64,000 nucleotides of DNA from Fennellomyces sp. T-0311 (GCA_025266875.1 JALLLT010000008.1:62001-126000); one strand, 5' to 3'; positions 1 through 12,089 are shown, counted from the stretch's first letter. Made by a program: numbers and translations. Notes: generated by a model from the letters alone, not told the origin.

Positions 1-429
1 CTGTTCTTTATGCTAAAACACAGGCGCATTAGTCTAGAATGGCAGCACACTGGTTTTCTTTTCTTTATATCAGTTTATTATGAATATGAAGTGGATTTTG
101 ATATTGGCATACAATTCATATGCTTTTGCGAGTGCTGCCACCAAAATACCATCTGCATTAGTGTAAAAAATTACTTTATGCGCACGTCTAAACTACAGGC
201 AGAACATAGCGGCACTGAGTACACTCATTTCCCCACATCGAATTCTTCGAGCTTCGTACCCATTCTCACTTAATACTCACCATCAATACTTATTGCACAT
301 GCCGTCAATCCAGGTACCTTTTCTAACAGCTTCAATTGTCTATGTATAAACCCAAACACAGTACTATAGGTAAACCAAGCGCAAACATCCTCAAGGATAA
401 TCCCTTGATAAACAAATCAAAGATTTGAT
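1..429. other. Non-coding left edge
   Basis: No recognisable gene or RNA. It lies downstream of the Crypton recombinase stop. The open frames here are short and resemble nothing I know. Confidence 0.5.
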
Positions 430-2651
430 TTATTGAAATGTTTTGGCCACTCTAAGCTCTGTCAGCGAAGAGGGCTCGCTTTTATACAGGTCGTTTATGA
501 GCTGGTTAAGCGACCAGTTTCTTCTTGACATTTCGCGCTGCAGGAGCTCAGCTGCTGCCACGTTGCCATGGATATCAGCCCTTTGTTCGGCGATATTTTC
601 GAGGGCCTTTATAATTTTCAATCGTCTGGTGAAGCGTTTGGTCACATGTGCCTTACGCCTCCAAACCGTATCCCATTCTTCTTCCAGTTGGGAGGTTGCC
701 GGTTGATCCCCAATTCCATGATGGTACTCGTTCCAGACATCAATGACCTTTTTGATAGTCATATCTATCTCGTAGTTTGGAGGCCCATCAATGACATTGG
801 CAGATGTGGTCGCCGGATGCTGCTGCTGCGTGCTATCGCCCGACACACTTCCTTGTGGTTCAACACCAGGACCAGGGTGGAACCGAAAGTGGCCAGAAGC
901 AAATTGATTGACCGTAGTCATCATTGCCGACATCTGCTCTCTCAATTCCTGATTTTCACGGCGAAGAGTTTCGATGGTCAAGCGATGATGCATTTCGATC
1001 CTTGTGTCAATCGCATCGAGACGTTGACCAACACGCGGAAGTACATTATTGATGCTTATATCGGCTGGTTGCTGCATCGTATCACTTGCGTTTAGGAGCG
1101 ACGTTTCAAAGTCGCGATACTCTTGGTCAGAAAAAAGAGGATCGCGAAAGATTGGGTGTGATGGATACAAGCGGCGCATCATTACTGCGTCCTGAAGAAA
1201 TATCGTGCGCATGGTTTTCAGCAAGTTAAGGAAACCTTGGGCAGAGATCGAGCATGCTGCATCATCACCACTCTCAACACGTCTTAGCCAATCGTCTACA
1301 TCAGGAAAGACCTTCTGCTTCAAGGACTCCTCTGGTTCCTTAACCGCACGACGCAACCAGAAATGTCCATGGTTAGCAGGAAAGCCATTTACTGCTCTGA
1401 TCGATGCTTTGGGTAGCTTCGAAAGATAATGACGTTCCATGCTCTGCATATTCCAGCCACCATGGCGACGCAGTTGATCTTCCGTTGCACCGTTCATTTC
1501 AGCAGCCCTTGCGCCTGATCCACGTCCAGAATGCGTCATATGCAACGAAATAACATTGCATGCTTCGAAAGCGCGCTTGATAGCGGTATGCTGGGTTTGA
1601 TATGCCATTTTCTCCATTTTATCTCGTCCAACTAACATCTTGATACCGTACCACTCCTGGTTCCGAGTGAAGTTCGGGAAGTCTTCATCGGAACAATGGA
1701 AGCGGTAGAAAAAGTAGAAAGCCAAGGCGCCAAAAGCACAAGTTTCGACATTCTTATGGCGAATCGTACCGTAATATTCCTGCACACCAGGAGTAGCTGT
1801 CTTCCCAAATTCCGTATGGTATACAAGGACTGGGCAAGGCGTGTATCCATCGTCATCTGGGAATTGAACGCAGAGAAGATCAGCAAGTTCTGCATAGCGC
1901 GAACTATCACCACGAAGAAGCATCATATGATGAATCAAAAAGGTAGCACGGTTCCGCAATTTGGCTCCTGTTCCACGATCAAAGAAGTAGCGAGAGACCG
2001 CAAGCATCTCGTCGAAGTTGTAGCCATCGCTCAGCGTTCCGGCGCCTCGATCGTCGAACCTGGCGCGCTTCGTTTCACGATCGTTCACCAGCTTTTCTTT
2101 CCTCCAGTTCTTGAGTTTTTCACCACGGGGATTAGGGTGGTGGTTTTCTCCTGCAAGGCACTGCTCTTTATACAAATCCATGATGGACTTGAGGTAGTTC
2201 TGGTAGCTTTCGTACCCAAGAGGCTCTCCTTCTTCATGGGGCCTCTTCTTGCCCGCCGGTACCACAACTTCATCCAAGAAACGTATAAGTTTGTCCTCTG
2301 AGACTTTCTCATCAACCTCAAACACACCCAGGCTCATCTCATATCGGTACACTTTGGCACACCATTCCTTAAAAGTGAACTCTGTTTTAGTTATTCCTGC
2401 ATAAAGCATGGTGTATACTTTAATAATAGACTCACAAGAAACGCCTTTCGAGGCATTCTATATGTTTTTTTCATGTTTTCCGCCTGGATTTTTTCCTTTA
2501 GATTAATGCTACGCTGAGAAGCTTCATTCTCTGCAGCAAGGTTGGCCGCAAGTGCAGCAGCATGTGCCGGAAAAAGATCACTATTCGAAGCACCAGCCGA
2601 AGAACTGGCTGGAGTATTGGTTGACGAAGAAGTAGCAGGATGGTAAGACAT
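430..2651 (-). CDS. Crypton-type tyrosine recombinase (Ndc10-like core with GCR1_C-like tail)
   Basis: Two exons on the minus strand, 2651-2436 and 2379-430, joined across a 56-nt GTGAGT...AG intron, give about 721 residues. The central part has the tyrosine-recombinase layout of Cryptons: an early Arg in LLRGDSSRYAELADL, the HSGR box, the RRHGGWN box and the catalytic Tyr in MERHYLSKLP. A region resembling the Ndc10/CBF3 DNA-binding domain follows, then a basic C-terminus (RRNWSLNQLINDLY) like GCR1_C. Cryptons move by recombinase-mediated excision and integration of circular DNA. All four catalytic boxes are readable and there is no internal stop, so it may be active or recently active. I could not define its ends, because Cryptons lack long inverted repeats. 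The acceptor choice CAGAG is inferred from frame. The alternative is a domesticated recombinase. Confidence 0.8.
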
Positions 2652-2883
2652 TTTCGAGAAGTAGAAGAAAGATAAGGCACATTCACACTCGCAAAGCTTA
2701 ATTGATAGTCGGATAAAAATTCAAACTCATTCAGGCACACGGCAAAATATACATCCAAAAAGATGTATTCTGGTTGGTCACAGATTTTGCTGGTGACCTG
2801 AGTCATGACTCCGCCATACTGGACCCCAAATACGCACTATGTATATACATGGCTCATCCACCGTTGTTCCAGTGCGTGTAACA

Positions 2884-3665
2884 TTTTTTGGTGCGTTGCT
2901 CGTCTGCGTGGCTGATTCATCTTGGCGTAGTGTGTGTAACATTCCTTTGGTGCGTTGCTCGTCTCACTTTCCAGGTATGTAGCTCATTCTCATTCAAGCT
3001 ATGTAGTTGATAATTTTTGGTGCATGGCTTGCCAAATCTCGTTTAGGTGTCTCGTTCTACTTTCAGTGCATGACTCGTTTCACTTTAGCTAACCTTGTGT
3101 ATGTAACTTTTTGGTGCGCGGCTCGTCCATTTTGGTGCGTCGCTCGTCTGTGTGGCTGGTTCATCCTTGGCGTAGCTGTGTAACGTTTTTTGGTGCGTCG
3201 CTCGTCTCACTTTCTAGGTACGTAACTCATCCTCATTCAAGTTATGTAGCTGATAATTTTTGGTGCATGACTTGTTATATCTCATTTGAGTTCCTCTCTC
3301 TACTTTCAGTGCATGGCTCATTTCACTTTAGCTAACCTGGTGCAGGTAATTTTTTTTTGGTGCGCGGCTCGTCCATTTTTGGCACGGAGAGTGTGTAACA
3401 TTTTTTTGGTGCGTCGCTCGTCTCAAATTTACTTCACCTGTGAAATATACAAAAAGTTCCCATATCTACTGTATACTATTATTGCCTCATACAGTACCCA
3501 CCATTAGCTTTCTGGTACACCAAAAATCTGTATGTTCTTATAACAAAAGCAGCTTTAATCATTTTGGTGCGCAGTGGTCTCAAAAAGGAACAAGAGTTAC
3601 GCAAATGGGTACTAAGCTGCCTGGCGATTTTGGTGCGTCGCTGGTCAAATTTTGGTGCGTCGCTA
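2884..3665. repeat. Tandem repeat, period about 244 bp, built on a TTTTGGTGCG motif
   Basis: Unit A (about 2884-3129) and unit B (about 3130-3374) align along their whole length, sharing phrases such as CTCATTCAAG, GTAGNTGATAATTTTTGG and TTTCACTTTAGCTAACC. A third, internally shortened unit spans about 3375-3430, and single motif copies continue to 3665. About twelve copies of TTTTGGTGC(G/A) followed by a GCTCGTC-like tail are present. The array stops at the left end of the Tc1/mariner element. No coding potential is evident. It may be a minisatellite or decayed transposon sequence. Confidence 0.75.
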
Positions 3666-3673
3666 GTAATTCC

Positions 3674-5012
3674 CAAAAGTATTCAGACGATTTTCAAAAA
3701 TTTAAATTTTTGAAAAGGACCTGATAACTTTAACCATGTAAAACCAACCTTCCCAACCACACTACAAGATTCAAAAAACAAAGAATAAAAGATGATGTTA
3801 TATAGATGCATAATCAAAGAAAAAAATAAGATTGTCTAATAATGGGTGTGGCCACCTTGGGCATTAATCACAGCTTGACAGCGAGATGGCATACTAGCAA
3901 CCAGGCTTTCTGCAAGCTCAAGGCTTAGATTTCGCCATTCATCCTGGAGACAGACCTTTAGCTGTTCCTTATTTTTGATGTGGTGTCTTCGGCTCTGAAT
4001 CCGCCTTTCAAGAGCCCACCAAACATGTTCGATCGGGTTCAGATCAGGACTTTGTGCGGGCCATGTGTCAAACCCTCTAATCTGCCATCTAGTCTTATAC
4101 CAGGTTGTGTATGACCCTGTATGGCAGCTGGCACCATCCTCTTGAAAGATGAATTCACGTTCTGGATGATCATCAGACAGAGCGCGAAGAAACGGAAGGA
4201 AATTGTCTGACAAACAGTTGACATATGCATCCTGGTCCACGGCGCCATCCAAAATTACAAGAGGTCTGAAGCCTCCTGCCCAGAAACAGCTCCAGATCAT
4301 AACCGAACCTTTTCCAAACTTTGCCGTTGGTACAATATGGTTCCGGTCGTACCGTTCGCCTTCGCGCCGAAGTACACGGGCCCCTCCATCATTGCCCCAC
4401 ACGGTAAATCGCGATTCATCAGACCAAATGACATTGCGCCATTGATCCACTGTCCAGTTGGCACGTTCACGAGCCCAGTCCAGCCTCTTTGCATGTGCGC
4501 CATCGTAAGTGCAGGCTTACGTGCAGGAGAGTACGAACCAAACCCCAGCCTCCCCAAATAGTTGATAATTGTGTTGCGGTGGACGTTGATACCAACTTGC
4601 TCTAAAGTGACCTGGTGCGCGGCATATGGCTTGAATGGATCAGCGCGTACAGACTTTACAAGCGCTCTTTGGCCTCTTTCAGTTATGGTACATGGTCTTC
4701 CACTTCTCTTCTTGGGCAACGTTGTCCCTGTTTTCTCCCAACGATGGAAAGTACTTGACACAGTTCCCTTGGGAATGCCAAGTTTGGTTGCTATGCCACC
4801 AAATGATAGACCTTGCTCGTGTAAGCCGACGATGCGACCACAAGTGAACTGGTCGTACTCTTGACTTTTTTCACGCTGTGTATTAGTTGTGTCGCTAAGT
4901 GGCATGGTAGTTTTATTGAGAAAGTTTGGGAAAAGAAAGGGTTTGAAAAAGATGTTGTGTCAAAATTTACGCCAAATATGCAGGTCGTCTGAATACTTTT
5001 TGTGTGTGACTG
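3674..5012 (-). mobile_element. Tc1/mariner-family transposon copy
   Basis: The two ends carry matching inverted sequences: CAAAAGTATTCAGACGA at 3674-3690 and its complement, with one extra T, at 4985-5002. The right end continues to CAGTCACACA-type sequence (complement at 5001-5012) followed by TATA, consistent with the TA target of this family. The outer left end has diverged or been lost. The transposase inside is frameshifted, so the copy is probably non-autonomous. Confidence 0.8.
3836..4905 (-). pseudogene. Tc1/mariner transposase, frameshifted
   Basis: Transposases of this family cut and paste the element at TA sites. The N-terminal reading frame (from 4905) has paired helix-turn-helix regions ending near ARKPALTMAHM. 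The C-terminal frame (to 3836) carries the DDE core: Asp in WSDESRF, Asp in FQEDGASCHT, and Glu in SPDLNPIEHVWW with about 34 residues between the last two (DD34E). The two parts lie in different frames and the switch falls near 4495-4505, just before the first catalytic Asp. The total length matches the usual 340 residues, so one single-base change appears to have broken an otherwise full gene. An assembly error at that spot is the alternative. Confidence 0.85.
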
Positions 5013-5196
5013 TATACACAACAGCATTCCAATAGGGTTTAGGATGTAGTTAGTCATTGAGGATGTAGTTAGTGATAATGCAGCTTTGTCAGCATGCAAT
5101 TTACACTTGCCTTCCAAACCGAATTATCAAACATTGTCATCTATCTATCTCAACTAGGCGAACTAATATGTCTTTACTACAAATAACGAGCATGAT

Positions 5197-5276
5197 GAGC
5201 CGGCTCACCGTTGAATGACCCGAAGCGTAGCGAAGGGGATCATTCAATCGAGTGTAGCGAGGCAGGTGACGTGCTC
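5197..5276 (+). repeat. 80-bp hairpin-rich dispersed element, copy 1
   Basis: Begins with the perfect palindrome GAGCCGGCTC and ends at GACGTGCTC. Inside, TTGAATGA and TCATTCAA form an 8-bp stem extended by CCC/GGGG around the loop GAAGCGTAGCGAA. The two ends are themselves imperfect inverted repeats (GAGC...TCACC against GAGCACGTCACCT). Confidence 0.75.
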
Positions 5277-5466
5277 CTTAACAAAATAATAAGCATAATA
5301 ATATACACAATAGCATTCCAATAGGGTTTAGGGTGTAGTTAATGACAATGTAGCCTTGCCAGTGCGCAATATACATTTGCTTTCCAAGCCAAGTGATCAA
5401 ACATAGTCATCTATCTAACCCAACCTGGTGAATTAATGCATCTTTACTACGTAGAACAAGCATGAT

Positions 5467-5546
5467 GAGCCGGCTCACCGTTGAATGACCCGAAGCGCAG
5501 CGAAGGGGATCATTCAGTCGAGCGTAGCGAGACAGGTGACGTGCTC
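5467..5546 (+). repeat. 80-bp hairpin-rich dispersed element, copy 2
   Basis: Differs from copy 1 at only a few positions (GCAGCG for GTAGCG in the loop, CAGTCGAGCG for CAATCGAGTG). It lies exactly 270 bp downstream, in the second tandem unit. Confidence 0.75.
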
Positions 5547-6010
5547 TTAAGAATGATAAGATACACAATAGCATTCCAATAGGGTTTAGGGTATAGTTAG
5601 CCATTTAGCGTGTAGTTAGTGACAATGCAGCTTTACCACCGTGCAATATACAGCGGCCTTTCAAACTGAATTATCAAACATTGCCTCTCAAAACACACCG
5701 GAGCGGAGCGAAATAAAGTGCAGCCCAAAGGGTGCAGTGACATGCAGCGCAGCGGAGGGGCTCACAAACCCTGCGGCGAAGCGAAGGCTGCAGTTTATAT
5801 TGAAAATAATAAAAGAGAGAGCCTTTAAATAGGAACATCTATCCTAATGAGGCAGCGATCTGGACTTATACAGGTGCTGTTGCAGAAAAACGATGGTGCT
5901 GAACTTCCGATTTAGTATGGCGTACCAGAATCGGACATGATCTCAGCGTCTACTGGTGTACACGCTAATAAATCTGTCAAACTTGTAGTATAAAAAGTGA
6001 GCTTAAATGC

Positions 6011-7274
6011 TTGATGCTAAAGTTCTTTGATCACTTTCAAACAATGGCTACAAATAACGCTCAAGTTCCCCACCTCCAACGCGCAGTGTCAACTGAATCC
6101 AATGTCAGCAACGATGGAAGTGCTATGAACAATCGCCATGCTATTGTCTCGCAGGTTTTCCAACTAATGGATATGGATTCTGATGATGAAACGTAAACTG
6201 CTGAGACTGTAGTGAAAAGAACACGTTGTAACCTGTGTTAGGGGTATGTGCATCTTCCTTTGATCCTTATTTATTCTAAACTTCCAAATAGGATACCATT
6301 TAAGGCGCGGCTCCATGATGGCAGCACCAAGTATATGCGCCGGCATTTATGCAGCCACCATTCTGCCGAATGGAATCGTGCAAATGGGACTCAAAAAAAT
6401 ACGATTTCCAACTACTTTACTGTGTATGTTTGCGATAGTATGCGTAGATGGATTTGAATGTGTTTGATCTGATTGATTTCGGTAATTAGTATGAACTTCG
6501 ACCAACGTACCTTTCGCACGAAGCTGATGGAGTGGATGGTGGCAAACGATCAACCCTTCTCGAAAGTTGACTCGCCCTACTTTCGTTTGTTGATAACATA
6601 CTTGAACTCTTCTGCCCAAGTCTCTTCCACTGTCACAATGCGATCTGACCTGATGTCCAGCTTCACTGAAAATCAACATATTCTGAAGGAGAAACTACAG
6701 GTACTCATTATAATTTCGAGTAAAGTAAAGCTTATTAAACCATATACCAGATGTTAGGTTCCAAGGTATCGGTCACTTTGGATGTATAGACGTCTGCACA
6801 CCGCATGTATCCCTTCTTTGGGATAACTGGCCACTATGTTGACCATGAACGGAAACTGCAAAAACTCTTGTTGGACTTCGTGCCACTTGTTGGACAGCAT
6901 ACAGGTGCTGCTCTTGCAGAGGCGCTTATGCAATCGATGTATTAGTTGGAAATTGCAGATAAGGTAAGAGAGCTGCTTGTTGCTAACTGTGATTATACAT
7001 TTTGGCTGTTACGTGCAACAATGCTGCGAATAACAACACCGTGATGCGCGAGATCGAACACCTTTGACTGGAGGTGGGCCACGACTTTGACGTTGGCAGG
7101 CAGCGTCACCGTTGCATCGCCCATATTATCAATATCGCGGTGCAAGGTGCCTTGCAGGAGCTGAATGTAGAGCCAGCGATGGAGAGCGGTGATGAAGTGT
7201 CTGACGATCATGTGCTCAATGAGATAGCAAACAAGACGAACCCGATTGCTTTTGCTATCTCGAAGGTAAACTAG
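6011..7274 (+). pseudogene. hAT-type transposase relic
   Basis: Several short open segments in different frames, in the right order, resemble a hAT transposase. They are: a BED-finger-like piece with TKYMRRHLCSHH near 6330-6370; a stretch with VANDQPFSKVDSPYFRLLITYLN near 6537-6610 (the typical W-x-DDQPF...F region); a piece around 6830 with LLWDNWPL when frames are adjusted; and RCIAHIINIAVQGAL at about 7110-7150, a very conserved hAT motif. Stops and frameshifts separate them, so no functional protein is possible. The terminal repeats were not found. Confidence 0.6.
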
Positions 7275-7858
7275 ATTCTCATACTTGAGAGTGAGCTTGT
7301 ACCGACCATATTTTATGTATGCAAATACTGCATGAATAAAAGATGTAGCAGTTATTTGATCTGTATAGCCACGGATTTGAGTGGTCGCTCACGTCAGCGC
7401 GGCTTTGTAGAACGATAAAAAGTGATCCCCTCGGCTCCAGTAGTATTACCCTGGCTCTCTTGTCTACCATTGTGAGATACCTGATCTGGTAAACGCTGGA
7501 CCAGAAATTCGGAATGCTTCCGATATCTCCGTTTTACTCTGTCCAACTCAAAACGTGCTAGTTTCATACTCCATGTAGATTGCCTAATATGTGCTTTCAA
7601 CGAACACATTGCTCCTTTTTGTGGTAATGTATGCAGATGCTACAGTTATTCTGTTGTGATGCAGCATCATATAATATAAATTACATGACGTGTCGGAATA
7701 AACTGCGATTGATAAAAATAGGAACAAAACTCCTGATATAATTAGAATACCTTGCTGCGTGCGAAATGTCTAAATATGGCCAAGGGCGGTAGAAAGCGAA
7801 AGCACTTTGAAAGAGATAAATAGAGGGTGTCTTTTTTGGTCTTAGATACCAGTTCCGT
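7275..7858. other. Intergenic, hAT debris to secreted-protein gene
   Basis: No gene recognised. The last 60 bp holds GATAAATAG at about 7815-7823, a possible TATA-like element 36-44 bp before the ATG at 7859. Confidence 0.4.
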
Positions 7859-8107
7859 ATGCATTTCCGAATTATCCAAAACGTTCTGTTGGCCATTACC
7901 TTGGTGACTACTCTTACATCTGCAAAAACGACTACCTGTAATCCAAACGAGACCAGCAACGGCTGTGGAGAGCAAGGTGAATGCATTCCTGGCTCGCAAG
8001 CTGACTTCTACTACTGCTGTGTCAAGTCTGGCTTTGATCCTTATATGAATTCTTGCTGCAGCGGCAAAATCGAGCAAACGGAAGGTGGTGGTCACGTCTG
8101 CGCGTAG
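7859..8107 (+). CDS. Small secreted cysteine-rich protein
   Basis: A single-exon 82-residue protein. Residues 1-22 form a signal peptide (hydrophobic VLLAITLVTTL, then TSA). The mature part has eight cysteines at 27, 36, 42, 53, 54, 66, 67 and 81, including two CC pairs, which suggests four disulfides in a compact secreted fold. I do not recognise the family. Small cysteine-rich secreted proteins of fungi act at the cell surface, on neighbours or hosts, or as structural proteins, and the sequence does not say which. It sits between transposon debris and the kinase gene, with which it is convergent. Start chosen as the first ATG, which opens the signal peptide. Confidence 0.7.
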   Translation: MHFRIIQNVLLAITLVTTLTSAKTTTCNPNETSNGCGEQGECIPGSQADFYYCCVKSGFDPYMNSCCSGKIEQTEGGGHVCA

Positions 8108-8288
8108 TGCCAGTTTCTATCTATTGCAGGAATGCCCTCTCACCTTTTTTTTTTTTCAAAATGAGCTACGGCTGTTTAATAAAAGTTACATTCGAGATCT
8201 ACACTGTAGTAAAGGATACGGGAAAAATATGTATAATAGGAAAAATATAAAAGACAAGCAAAGCAATACATGAGTGTGATGTTATATA

Positions 8289-11200
8289 TTACAAATGGTA
8301 CTTGTGGCTGGTTGGATCATGGTGGTTGTTGCTGGTGTAGTAATAGTCATCTACCAAGACCATCGAGCTCTTCTTGGTAAATGTCTCCCCTCCAGAATAT
8401 ACAGTAGGTGTCGTGCCGCTGGTAGAACTACTTGTGTGATTGGCTACCGATGAGCGATGGTACTGTTGATGGGAATCTGGGCTATTTAGTGTAGCGAAAA
8501 AAAAAGTTACTCATAGCAAGTCCTCCACCCCTAAATTCAATAGCAACTTACCCCGAGGTCATTTTAGGAGTGGAGTGATATTTCGGTCGATGGGAAATGG
8601 TTGTGGAAGAAGATGAGGATTGGGGAATAGAACCTGACTGAGCAATCCATTCGTGTCTTAAAGCCTCATGTGGTCGTAGACGGCGATCAGGGTCCCATTG
8701 TAGGCATTTCTGTATAAAGTCGACGAACAGACGGTCATGACACCGTAGCGCCTGTGGAATGGATTTGGTGCCTGGACGGCGCTTTTTGCCCCTAGAATTG
8801 GGGATGACTCGAGGGCTACAACTTGAATCTATATATAAAAATTAGCAGGTTAATTATGTCATAGAAATTATGCATACCAAAAAATAGTCTTCGCCGAGAG
8901 CTCCGTTCAATCAAGTACCGGTCTGGAACACCGATCACTTCCATGATGCACGCTAGCTGTTCTTGTTCGCTCTCACCAGGAAATATTGGTACACCAGTGT
9001 ACAACTCGGCCAGAATACATCCCAAACTCCACATGTCAATCGGCATCCCGTACGTCATGCCTAGTATGACTTCTGGAGCACGATAGAACCGGCTCTGTAT
9101 ATACGTGTACACCCGCTCGCTTTCCACACAGCTGCTTCCAAAGTCAATAACCTTGATTGAACTCTTGCCGGGATGCTTTAGCAGAATATTCTACACCAAA
9201 AAATAGTCAGTATAGAACACCGAAACAGACCTGTTCTTTTCTGCTACCTCGGGTTTTAAGTCACAATGAATGACTCTGTGCTCATAAAGCAAGCACAGGG
9301 ATTGCAGAATTTGAATCGTGAACCTAAAGGCGCATGATTATAATTCAGTATATTTTTCATAAAGCGCATATAAAGAAATACCATACCTTCGTATCAATCC
9401 CAAACTGAAGCCTTGGAAATTGTTGCTCTTGATAAACTCGTACAAATTCATGCTTAGGCACTCGAATGCGACGCACAAGTGATTTCGGAAGTAGAAATAA
9501 TCCGTCATTCGAATGTTATGGAATCGATCCTCAGGATCCTTTATACGGTAGTTAATATGGTTGGTTGGTTGATTCGCTACTAAAAACGCTTACCCAATCG
9601 ACCAGATTCTTGAGAATCTTCACTTCGGTCATTGCCTGGGCATGGAATCTCTTTTTGTTGCGAATAAGCTTGATAGCTACCGTATGTCCCGTCTTGTGGT
9701 CAAAGCATTTGACCACCTGACCAAATGAGCCCGCGCCTAAGGCTTCTAATACCTCATACCGGTATGCTAGATGGTCCTGCATCACTAGGTGATAGTCCCC
9801 ACGGTCATCGTCGTAGCCGTGATTCAAAATAGGATTATCGGGAGTACCCTTGATCTTTTTCGCATGTGGCCCCATAAAGTAAATATGCTCGTACTTGCGG
9901 ACTTCCTTTTGCTCGTAGTGTGACAGGAATTGGATGTAGTATTTGAGAACCGTGGTGGGGCTCTTGGGCGCGCGCAATGCATTGTGATCCTGGGATTGTC
10001 TATTGTCTCCACTTGCAGCGCTTTCACTGGCTCGTCGAACGTTGGATGGAACTGCGGTAGCCGATAAGTACTCGTCACGCACGTTGCTACTAGTTTTGCT
10101 GCGCTGATCACAGGAGATGATCTCATTGAGAGCTGTAGAGCTTGCGCCGTAGAATACCTCATCAATGGGATGTTCTTTGACCATCGTTTGGAGCTTTTCA
10201 TGCAAACTGATCGTTCTTGGTCGTACTTCTATGAAGAAAACAAACGTTATGCTTTTGAAAGAAAAAACAACTCGTGCGAATACCTTTCTCTGCTGCATCA
10301 AACTCATTGGATGTGATGGAAATTTTACGTCCAGTGGTCGTAGGAACATGAAGAGATGCTGCTCGACCAAGGGATACCGTCGCACTTGTCTTTCTGATTC
10401 TACTTGCTTCTGCTGTTGTTTGCGCACCAAGTCGTGGGGATTCGTGCTTGCCACCGCAATGCTTCTGTACCGACGTTTTCCCACCATCGCTGCTATTTGT
10501 CGTTGTGCTGCTGCTTGTATGTTTTGGCGGCACTTTGGGTGAAGTGGCAGTTGAGGATGGAATACGCGGCGACTTTCCATCACCAGATTGGCTTCGTGAT
10601 AATCGTTGCCCAGGCTTCCTTCGTCTTGCTTTCATGTCATCCCCATAGACAATCTCCTCTTCGCTGCTTGTTCCACTTACTCCAACCGGCGTCGTCGTCG
10701 CTGAAAGAGAGTTTTTGTATGCCATTGGAATGCGTGTCGGCGTCGCAGCCGTATTGCTGAACGGTGATTTGGAAGGCCGTTTTCGCATGGTGCCCTCGGG
10801 TATCGTCATGTTGATAGGCTCAACCTTCATAGGCGGTAGAGGGACTGTCGGAATCGGTGGTGGGGTTGCCAAGCTACCAGGCAGTGTCTAGTGGATAAAC
10901 GCAAGTTATCGGCTTTTGAACGTGGAAAAAAAATAGCGATGTTACCTTGCCGCGCTTCCGAGTGCCCACTGCAGCCTTCTTTCCTCCATCCTTCGCTTGA
11001 CTAACAGACTGAAATGAATCTTGCTGCTTATTGGGACGCCATAAAGTAAACCCGGGTTCTTTGGAAGTTCTCGAGCTCTTTGCAGCGGCACAGGCAATCG
11101 TGTCCTCGGTAATCGACTTCTTTTTCGTCCTTGCCACACGTTTATCGCATGTATCACTGTCTTCAGTATCACCAAGCGATGAGCTACGACTGACTCGACT

Positions 11201-12055
11201 TCGAAACGTCCTTTTCGCTGCCTGCTGTTCATCACCAGAGAGACCACGGCCTATACTACTGCTGCTACTGGCTCGACTGTTACCTTCGGGCTTGCTGGAT
11301 CGTTTGTCGGTAGGGATATCAGATGGTGCCAGGGAATGATGTTTCGGTACGGGTGGTACAGGTGGTATTAGTTGCTGACGACCAATGGTTAGATCTTCTT
11401 GGGATCTGCTCTGCTTGGCAACAGCTCCGACACCATTGTTGTGTGCAGGTGGAGAAGTGCCAGATCGTCGACTGAACGTTGAAGACCGAGCACCCTGACG
11501 CTGTTCACTGGTACGACCACTGTTTGCTGATTTGCGACGCTGATCTGAATTGACAAGGCTGCTTGTCCGCAAAGTAGCACCACTGGATAACGTACGCTTT
11601 CTTGGTTCACCCTGGAAATTGGCAGGCAAGCTTTTGCGATCCGAATCTGCTTCCTTGGTAGCACCTTTGCTACGCTCTTTGCCAAGACTCAGTCTTCGTT
11701 TGACGTTGTTGAGGACGTTGACGGTGAGATGCTTGTCGGTTAGGTCTTGGGGTTTAAGCGAAGATCCACGCTGCGGAGGCTGTGCTATATGTGGCGTGTC
11801 GATTTCATTCTTGATTTGTCTCACATCCACATTTGGAAGGCTGGGTGGCACATCGTCCACGGCATCTGTCTGGGGCGGAGGTGGGGAACGAAGCACTCTT
11901 GATCGGGAACGAGATGCACGCACACTGCCATAAATCCGGGGTTCTTCTTCCTTGTACTTCTCCTGTCGAGATTTGTCGCGGAGCGATCGTGCTCTCGGGC
12001 GCAAATGAGTGGTGCTGTTCAGGTAAAGCATTTGCTCGTGGTCAATTCTGCTACG

Positions 12056-12089
<34 letters not shown>

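Larger units (their letters stand above)
5013..5690. repeat. Direct tandem repeat, period about 270 bp, with telomere-like word
   Basis: Unit 1 (about 5013-5290), unit 2 (about 5295-5560) and a partial unit 3 (about 5562-5690) share the order: GCATTCCAATAGGGTTTAGG, GTAGTTAGT, a CAATATACA-like word, ATCAAACAT, then the GC-rich hairpin core. The word AGGGTTTAGG resembles a telomere repeat. No protein is encoded. Downstream, 5700-5790 is another GC-rich patch (GGAGCGGAGCG, GCGGCGAAGCG) of related style but not an obvious copy. Confidence 0.75.

Noticed and set aside
568..1095. Plus-strand open frames inside the Crypton
   Set aside because: Antisense shadows of the recombinase; no motifs.
5190..5550. 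CRISPR-like array
   Set aside because: Two copies 270 bp apart with conserved spacing sequence do not form repeats with unique spacers, and the genome is eukaryotic.
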